Positions 57,852-64,000 of a DNA stretch of 64,000 bases are shown in pieces. Both the position numbers and the translations under genes were made by a program. Location: NCBI RefSeq assembly GCF_002878395.1, contig NC_061111.1, forward strand, positions 24,681,360 to 24,745,359, given 5' to 3'. Each line of letters starts with the position of its first letter. The stretch's first letter is position 1. The stretch is from Capsicum annuum. Its lineage: Eukaryota; Streptophyta; Magnoliopsida; Solanales; Solanaceae. Under the pieces are notes generated by a model. It had not been told where the DNA came from. It did not search any database and saw nothing but the letters and a program-made list of their open reading frames with translations.

Positions 57852-59192
57852 GAAAAACATAAAACTACTACAAAAATTGAATTAATAGATAAAAATAGCA
57901 TAATAACTCAAAATCCATTAACATATAATTTTGACGATTTAAAAGAATTTAAAATGCATATAGATGAATTATTAGAGAAACAATATATACAAAAAAGTAA
58001 TAGTAAACATAATAGTCCAACATTTATAGTAAATAAACATAGTGAACAAAAAAGAGGTAAAAGTAGAATGGTTATTGATTATAGAAATTTAAATGCAAAA
58101 ACTATGACATATAATTATCCAATACCAAATAAGATATTAAAAATAAGACAAATACAAGGATATAACTATTTTAGTAAATTTGACTGTAAATCAGGATTTT
58201 ACCACTTAAAGTTAGAAGAAGAATCTAAGGATTTAACTGCATTTACAGTACCACAAGGATTTTATGAATGAAACGTATTACCATTTGGATATAAAAATAC
58301 ACCAGGTAGATACCACACTTTATGGATAGTTATTTTAAACAATTACCTAATTGTATAGTATACATAGATGATATATTATTATATACAAAAACCAAAGATG
58401 AACATTTAAAATTATTAGAACAATTTACAGATATAATAGAAAAATTAGGGATAAGTTTAAGTGAAAAAAAAGCCAAAATTATGAAAAATCAGATAGAATT
58501 TTTAGGAATACAAATAGATAAAAGTGGAGTAAAAATGCAACAACATATAGTACAAAAATATAAATTTAAAAAAAGAATTAGATACAAAAAAGAAATTACA
58601 ATCGTTCTTAGGATTAGTAAATCAAGTAAGAGAATATATACCAAAATTAGCAGAAAATCTAAAACCATTACAGAAAAAATTAAAAAAAGATATCGAATAT
58701 AATTACAATGATGAAGATAAAAAACAAGTCCAAAAAATAAAAATACTTTATAAAGAGTTACCAAAATTACAATTTCCAGACGAAAATGAAAAATTTACAT
58801 ATATAGTAGAAGCAGATACAAGTGAATATAGTTATGGAGGAGTACTTAAATACAAATATGAAAATAAAAAAATAGAACATCATTGTAGATATTATTCAGG
58901 AACATTTAATGAAACGGAAATAAAATGGGAAATAAATAGAAAAGAATTATGTTCATTATATAAATGCCTATTAGCATTTGAACTATATATTGTATATAAA
59001 AAATTTATTGTAAGAACAGATAACACACAGATACAATAGTGGCTAACGAGAAAAATACAAAACTCAATTACAACGAAGGAAATTCGAAGACTAGTATTAA
59101 ATATACTGAATTTTACATTTACGGTTGAAGTGATCAATACTAAAAAAAATGTCATTGCAGATTACTTATCAAGACAAAGCTACTCAAACTGA
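57852..59192 (+). pseudogene. Pararetroviral reverse transcriptase and RNase H
   Basis: RT motifs in order: MVIDYRNLNAKTM, FSKFDCKSGFYHLKLEEESK, VPQGFYE followed by TGA for an expected Trp, FGYKNTPGRYH, then a shift near 58316 and IVYIDDILLY (active-site DD). A second shift near 58555 leads to the connection region and RNase H (YIVEADTSEYSYGGVLKY, YYSGTFNETEIKWEINRKEL, FIVRTDNTQIQ, stop, then NVIADYLSR). The end at 59192 overlaps the next ORF by 44 bases. Confidence 0.88.
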
Positions 59193-60429
59193 TTTATCAG
59201 TGGAAGAGGCTGATACCAAAGATAGCCAAACCAATTTATTACTTCAAATGTTTGAACAAATGAAGTTATTACAAGAAAGAGTTATTACACTAACTAATGA
59301 AGTTACAAACGTAAAAGTGTAGGTTGTGCACTATAAAAAATAAGATACTATGCAGGAAGAGCGCATTAAAAAACTAGACCTAGAAGGTGACGATGAGAAA
59401 CACCTAAAAACTCAAATTACTAATGAAATTACAGTTACAGCGGCAGGCGCAGGAGATATATCTAAAGGAAAAAATATAGTCACTCAAAATAAACCTGAAA
59501 TATCAAAGAAAAAGAATTACAACCTCAACCAGATATTCTCAAAACCAAATACACCAAGTATACAAAGATCAGAATCATTTGCACCTCCCCAAGTACATAC
59601 ATATTCTGAATCACTTAACCAAGAAAAACAGACATACAACTATGTTGCCCAAAAATACATTTAAAATATATACACCTTACAAACCATGTTAAATACCAAA
59701 TCTATTCAAAGTGAAGAACTAGCCGCACAACAAAAAGGATATATTACCCAGAAATGTCAAAATTACAATAAACTTATTTCTTTTACAGACACAAGTTCGA
59801 ATTTAATTAAATCATATTACTATTATGAATTATTATTTATGGTTTACATAACTACTGGAGAAGAGTTAGAAAGAATTTCAGATATTCACAATCGATTTAT
59901 GACCTACAAGAGAATTACTAACAGACAAATTTTTTATGTTCGATTTTATTTCGCCCAAGCAGAAATATTATTTGACGAAGTTAAACAGACTATTACAGCA
60001 GTTAAGATAGGTATGACCAGAGATTGTATTATTCCAGAAGGGATATGTGAACAAGACGAGATATCAAAGACACAGATACCAGGATTTTACCGCAACAAAA
60101 GAGTTATTGGACTTAGTAATATATCATCAGAATTACTTAATAATTATTCAAATCAGAAACCCATTTGGATATATAGCTCGAGGAATCAAACATTGGTTTA
60201 TTCAACTTGTAAAAAAGTTAGAGATCAAGACATGGAAGAACTTAGGAAATGGGGATTAACACTCCTCAGACCAGAAAAACAACCATTAACGAGATCTATC
60301 AAAAAGGAAATTATTTCAGAAGAAGCTATGGAACAATTTTGTGAAAAAGTTGGCCAAAAATACAATGATCACATATGTAACAGATGTAGTGGCAGACACA
60401 ACTTTATTCCAGATGTGATGCTACACTGA
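59149..60429 (+). pseudogene. Pararetroviral ORF4 (putative transactivator/viroplasmin)
   Basis: One frame of 427 codons from the ATG at 59149 is interrupted only by three stops (TAG 59320, TAA 59341, TAA 59662). The N-terminal part is acidic and Gln-rich (KATQTDLSVEEADTKDSQTN) with a coiled-coil-like stretch (LLLQMFEQMKLLQERVITL). The C-terminal part is globular and ends near a CNRCSGRHNFIPDV motif. Position after pol suggests the inclusion-body/transactivator protein. Similarity to known TAVs cannot be confirmed here. Confidence 0.6.
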
Positions 60430-60883
60430 CAAGAAGATAAAAAAAGCAGCAAATATGATAAAAAAAGATAAAGAAAAGAAGATAGAAACGGATCAATAAT
60501 GGAGATAAAAAACAGAGATATTAATTATGAAAGAGACATGTAACAAAATAAGATAGACTTTTTTCTTTCTTTACGTAAATTATTAATCTATTGTATAGGT
60601 TTTTTGACTATTGTTAGTCTAGGTATTAATAGTTTTTGTTCTTATTTGCATTTTTAAGTCATTCTCTTCTTTTAAAGAAGAAGACTTTTTGTAAAGTATA
60701 GTTAGGACAATGATTAGGTTAGGTAGAATACGTGTAAGAAAATTAGGAAAACTTTTGTAAAGTTTCTCATTATAAATGAAAGGCATCGAAGGCAGAAAGA
60801 AGCAAACCTTCATGCGTTGAAGCAAAAACTCTCTTTTGTCTACCAAATATTTTGATTATTTATTAAAAAACAGGTATATTTCA
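60430..60883 (+). promoter_or_regulatory. Pararetroviral intergenic region with putative promoter
   Basis: A non-coding gap separates ORF4 from the leader. TATAAATG at 60771 lies about 30 bp before AGAAGCAAACC, a plausible TATA box and start region for the genomic transcript. The tract just upstream is T-rich. Function inferred from position only. Confidence 0.45.
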
Positions 60884-60967
60884 ATGGAAAAATCTATGGA
60901 GGAACAAAGTTTAGAATTATCAAACCTACCAGAACAGGTATATTCATTTACTATTATGAATAGTTAA
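60884..60967 (+). CDS. Leader short ORF, 27 aa
   Basis: ATG at 60884 to TAA at 60967 encodes MEKSMEEQSLELSNLPEQVY and seven more residues. Short ORFs in the leader are usual for caulimovirids, where they guide ribosome shunting. The acidic sequence has no match I can name. A CAG|GTATAT inside could also be a splice donor. Confidence 0.35.
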   Translation: MEKSMEEQSLELSNLPEQVYSFTIMNS

Positions 60968-61319
60968 ATTCATAAATTCCTAACAATCATGATATGATAA
61001 AATAAGTTCATGTTAGTTGCTTTATAGTAGAATTATTCGAAAAATAGCATGTTTAGAAGTTTATTAGAAAAGTGGAAAAGGAGAAAAATCCCTAAGAACT
61101 ATGTCATTCTAAAGATGAAATCGGTGAGGCAAGAAAGCCGTGATAGGGGAGTAGCCAGAGTAGAGGCGTTGTTTAAGGAAAAAGTATCTAGATTACCATG
61201 CTAATAGTGACTGATTAATATGTTATTTAAGAATAATCTAGTATATAGCAATCTAAAGTGATCATATTTTGTTATGTGTATGATTGAAGAGAATATTTTA
61301 AAAAAGAATCAAATGAAAA
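60968..61319. other. Presumed pararetroviral leader
   Basis: Non-coding. The segment GAGGCAAGAAAGCCG near 61128 is the only GC-richer part; no tRNA-Met primer site is seen. Confidence 0.4.
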
Positions 61320-61526
61320 ATGAATACTAATTTATCTGACGAAATGGTAGATAAATTTAAAATACTCGTTTTATATGTACTTAAGAATATAGAAATAGAA
61401 GATATAAGAAAAATCATATTGAAAAAAATATTTGATAGATATTTTATGACTAGAATTAATTATATACCACACCTACCTAACTACTCTCATAAATACTTAC
61501 ATACCAAACTCACACATCAACTATGA
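61320..61526 (+). pseudogene. Pararetroviral small ORF, module A copy 1
   Basis: 68 codons: DKFKILVLYVLKNIEIEDIR, then KIILKKIFDRY. It is related to the frame at 61730-61888 (DNLKILILYILRNIEIIDIK), indicating a duplicated module. Function unknown. Confidence 0.5.
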
Positions 61527-61555
61527 TAAATTATGTATATTTAGAATTTTGAAAA

Positions 61556-61729
61556 ATGGATATGAAAAATATACAATTAATAGAAAAACTAATGAAAACA
61601 AATTTAGAAGAATATATGAGAACTAAAGATATAAAATATATAGAATTTCTTAATGAAAATATAGAGGAATTAATGAGATTAAAACTAAAAACTAAAAAAT
61701 ATTATAATAAAGTATTTAACCAATTTTAA
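61556..61729 (+). pseudogene. Pararetroviral small ORF, module B copy 1
   Basis: 57 aa: LEEYMRTKDIKYIEFLNENI, EELMRLKLKTKKYYNKVFNQF. Clearly related to 62242-62442. Charged, helical, coiled-coil-like. Confidence 0.5.
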
Positions 61730-61888
61730 GTGACAGATAATCTTAAAATATTAATCTTGTATATACTTAGAAATATAGAAATTATAGATATTAAGGGAAT
61801 AATATTAGAAAAAATATTAGACTATGAAATTGAAATTATAAATTGGATAGAACAATTATACCTAGATAATTATCCAGATAGATATTAG
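61730..61888 (+). pseudogene. Pararetroviral small ORF, module A copy 2
   Basis: Follows module B copy 1 without a gap (stop TAA, then a GTG-led frame with no ATG), ending YLDNYPDRY and TAG. Homologous to 61320-61526 in its first 35 residues. Confidence 0.45.
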
Positions 61889-61898
61889 TCAAACTAAA

Positions 61899-62108
61899 AT
61901 GTTAGAATATATTAGAAAAATTAGAGAAAACCAAAGTGACCTGTATGAAGAAATTAATTATAGAAACCGACTCAAAGAAATAATGGAAAATCTAAAAGAA
62001 AAATTAATATGAATAAAAGAAACCTTAGAAAATTTAGAAAAAAGTACAGATAATAGTTTATATAACATAAAAAGACTCATTAAGAGAAGAAGAAAGAGAG
62101 ATAATTAA
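61899..62108 (+). pseudogene. Pararetroviral small ORF, module C
   Basis: 70 codons with one TGA at 62010: LEYIRKIRENQSDLYEEINY, then KETLENLEKSTDNSLYNIKR and a basic end (KRRRKRDN). Strong heptad pattern, so likely a coiled coil. A short related-looking frame continues to about 62202. Confidence 0.45.
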
Positions 62109-62241
62109 TAACATTAATAACCTTAATTCAGATATAAATTATAGTACAATTAGAATAGAATATTACATGGAAATTAGTAAACAAGCAACTACTTTAGAAT
62201 AAAGGATAAACTATGAGTATTTAAAATATTGAAGACGAGAT

Positions 62242-62442
62242 ATGGAAGAAATAAGATTAGAAGAAATGTTTATGAAAGAGAATTTAATCGAATATTTTAG
62301 AACAAAAGATATAGAATATTTAGAATACCACAAAAATAATATAGAAGAATTATAAAGACTAAGAGAAAAAACCAAAGAATACTACAGTAAAACATTTAAT
62401 CAAATACCATTTAATCACCCCCCAAGATATGAACATAAATAA
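62242..62442 (+). pseudogene. Pararetroviral small ORF, module B copy 2
   Basis: 66 residues with one TAA at 62353: LIEYFRTKDIEYLEYHKNNI, then EKTKEYYSKTFNQIPFNHPP. It matches module B copy 1 along nearly its whole length and adds a Pro-rich end. Recognisable viral sequence ends about here. Confidence 0.5.
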
Positions 62443-62905
62443 AATAAAAACATTTAGAGAAGTTAAGAAATATCCACGCATAAATAAAAATAGATCCATA
62501 GCTATAATAGATCTATTAAAGTTATCCGCACTCCTATAAGGGGTCATATTTATTTGGCTTAATTAGGCCTACTATACGTGAAACGTTTGCTTTCACGTGA
62601 TAATTATTATGCTTGTGTCTCATATTTTTTGTTACTACTTATTTTATCTACTACATGTGCAAATCTGAAAAAATGAATAGCTTACCAAAAAATAGAAAAA
62701 ATGAATAGACTTTGCCTAGAAAAGTAGTTGCAATAAAGGGGAAAATATGAAGTTATTCCTTGTCGGCAACTTAATTAACTGTTGAATTTGCTTATAATTA
62801 TTGCCTTCCACATAATATATTCCTTCATTTATCTGATTGTTTTTCATTTAGCTACTAACTTTTGTTTTTATCCAAGGAGGCAGGTATTAGCATGCTGAGA
62901 TAAGT
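62443..62905. other. Spacer, no gene seen
   Basis: Non-coding; includes the inverted pair ACGTGAAACG / CTTTCACGTGA near 62576-62600. The 62-codon minus-strand frame at 62359-62547 mirrors the viral strand. Confidence 0.5.
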
Positions 62906-62910
62906 TATGC

Positions 62911-63005
62911 AAAAATTTATATATTATTTTATGTAAATATATGCAGAAATTAGTCATTCATATATTAGTTATTCCACTTATGCATAAAATAATATATCAA
63001 TTTTT
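62911..63005. repeat. Small hairpin (23-bp inverted repeat)
   Basis: AAAAATTTATATATTATTTTATG (split here as AAAAATTTATAT and ATTATTTTATG) at 62911-62933 pairs with 62983-63005 with two mismatches, across a ~50-bp loop. It may be a tiny MITE. Confidence 0.6.
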
Positions 63006-63029
63006 TTTTTCTAATTTATACATATATTA

Positions 63030-63283
63030 ATTAGGCTAAACCCATCGATAGCCCCTCAAACTTGTTGCGAAAATTTACTTAGACCCCTAAACTAAGGCTT
63101 ATACCTATTAAACCCCTAAACCCCCCAATTTGGTTCCAATTGAGAATTTTTTTTCCTATCAGCAAAAAGGTCAAAGTGTGTGTTGCACACATGCGATGAC
63201 GTGGCAAAACGAGCTAATTGGAAGCTGACACGTGGCATTGTAGGTCAAATAATTATTAAAAATTAATTATAATTTTTTTTAAA
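63030..63283. other. Unique lead-in to the terminal tandem repeat
   Basis: Contains CTAAACCCATCGATAGCCCC, ATGACGTGGCA and GACACGTGGCATTG (ACGT-core, G-box-like). Probably part of the same repeat family as the array to the right. Confidence 0.4.
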
Positions 63284-64000
63284 ATGGCATTGAGGAAATT
63301 ATTAAAAAATAATTCTAAAATTATTTAAAAAATAAAAATAAAAATCTGATTATTTTTAAAAATTATAAAAAAATTTAAAAATGAAATAAATTATTAAAAA
63401 TTATTAAAAAATTTTAAAAATGAAAATAAAAAATGGCATTGAGGATATAAATTATGAAAAAAAAATTATAACATTATTTAAAAAATAAAAATAAAAAATT
63501 GATTATTTAAAAAAAATTTATAAATTTTTTTAAAAAATAAAATAAATTATTAAAAAATGATTTAAAAAATAAAAAATTAATTATTAAAAAAAATTACAAA
63601 ACTTTTTAAAATGAAAATAAAAAGTGGCATTGAGGATCCAAATTATGAAAAAATTATTATAAAATTATTTAAAAAATAAAAATAGAAATCTGATTATTTA
63701 AAAAAAATTATAAAAAATTTTACAAAATGAAATTAATTATTAAAAAATTATGTAAAAAATAAAAAAAAATTATGTAAAAAAATTATAAAACTTTTTAAAA
63801 TGAAAATAAAAAATGGCATTGAGAATCCAAACTATAAAAAAATAATTATAAAATTATTTAAAAAATAAAAATCTAAAACTAATTAAAAATAAATTATAAA
63901 AATTTTTTAAAAATGAAATAAATTATTAATAACTTATTTAAAAATAAAAAATTAATTATTAAAAAAATTATAAAACTTTTTAAAATGAAAATAATAAATG
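63284..64000. repeat. AT-rich ~188-bp tandem repeat, runs off the window
   Basis: ATGGCATTGAGG or a variant marks unit starts at 63284, 63433, 63624, 63813 and, cut, about 63996. The spacings are 149, 191, 189 and about 183 bp. Between the marks are AAAATTATTTAAAAAATAAAA-like runs. The first unit is shorter. Confidence 0.85.

Larger units (their letters stand above)
56041..62442 (+). mobile_element. Endogenous pararetrovirus (caulimovirid) relic
   Basis: An AT-rich viral relic in plus orientation with the order movement protein, protease-like domains, RT/RNase H, ORF4, promoter/leader, small-ORF cluster. The layout and A-rich codon use recall solendovirus-like caulimovirids of Solanaceae, but the genus is my inference. 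No capsid zinc-knuckle region was found, and the left part of the movement-protein polyprotein is missing, so less than a genome is present. Stops, frameshifts and small duplications occur in every ORF. No tRNA-Met PBS was found by eye. Confidence 0.85.

Noticed and set aside
56041..62442. Intact, infectious-capable viral genome
   Set aside because: The capsid region is missing, and stops, frameshifts and duplications break most of the main ORFs.
1..64000. tRNA or rRNA genes
   Set aside because: None recognised; the tRNA-like hits are primer-binding sites of retroelements.

Overview
This window looks like repeat-dominated nuclear DNA of a Solanaceae plant, most likely pepper (Capsicum). That reading rests on DUF1985/Ulp1-protease pseudogenes of a type I associate with pepper, an Au-type SINE, long-LTR Tekay/Del-type Ty3-gypsy elements, a hAT-like MITE beginning CAGGGGCGGAGC and an endogenous caulimovirid. 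The family assignments come from reading the translations by eye; no search was run. I see no intact cellular gene. Every protein-like segment is a transposable element, a viral relic or a broken gene piece.

Layout. 1-14.7 kb: two tail-to-tail pseudogenes of the DUF1985/Ulp1 family (438-2886 plus strand; 3515-6916 minus strand) and a third fragment (9535-9645). Between and inside them are many degenerate arrays built on the palindrome CATCTGTTGCAACAGATG. A ~181-bp tandem repeat lies at 7957-9019, and a 1.4-kb foldback element at 9646-11080 has arms of about 700 bp. 15.5-18.2 kb: three L1-type LINE 3' fragments and an Au SINE. 18.9-24.5 kb: an LTR-like remnant, the last exon of an F-box gene, a truncated minus-strand gypsy element (gag, PBS, 5' LTR) and an RTE LINE tail.

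25.2-46.3 kb is one large nested retrotransposon. The minus-strand Tekay-type host element (25202-46279) has a perfect 5-bp target-site duplication (GATAT). It was later invaded by a plus-strand gypsy element (30224-37564) inside its reverse transcriptase and by two solo LTRs (40903-43514, 44363-45738) inside its 5' LTR. Once the insertions are subtracted, the two host LTRs agree in length (2300 versus about 2315 bp).

46.3-49.1 kb: a MITE, the broken 3' end of a CCD4-like carotenoid cleavage dioxygenase gene carrying a hAT-type MITE, AT-rich DNA and a G-rich tract. 49.1-56.0 kb: a non-coding (LARD-like) minus-strand LTR element whose 5' LTR is cut at 56040. 56.0-62.4 kb: an AT-rich endogenous pararetrovirus (movement protein, two protease-like domains, RT/RNase H, ORF4, promoter/leader, small-ORF cluster), broken by stops, frameshifts and duplications. 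62.4-64 kb: a small hairpin element and an AT-rich ~188-bp tandem repeat running off the right edge.

The parts do not form a pathway. They record layered insertion and decay, with many stop codons of the C-to-T/G-to-A kind expected in methylated heterochromatin. The least ordinary signals are the mobile palindrome arrays, the large foldback element, the tandem protease-like domains and duplicated small ORFs of the pararetrovirus, and the filler-DNA duplication at its left junction.
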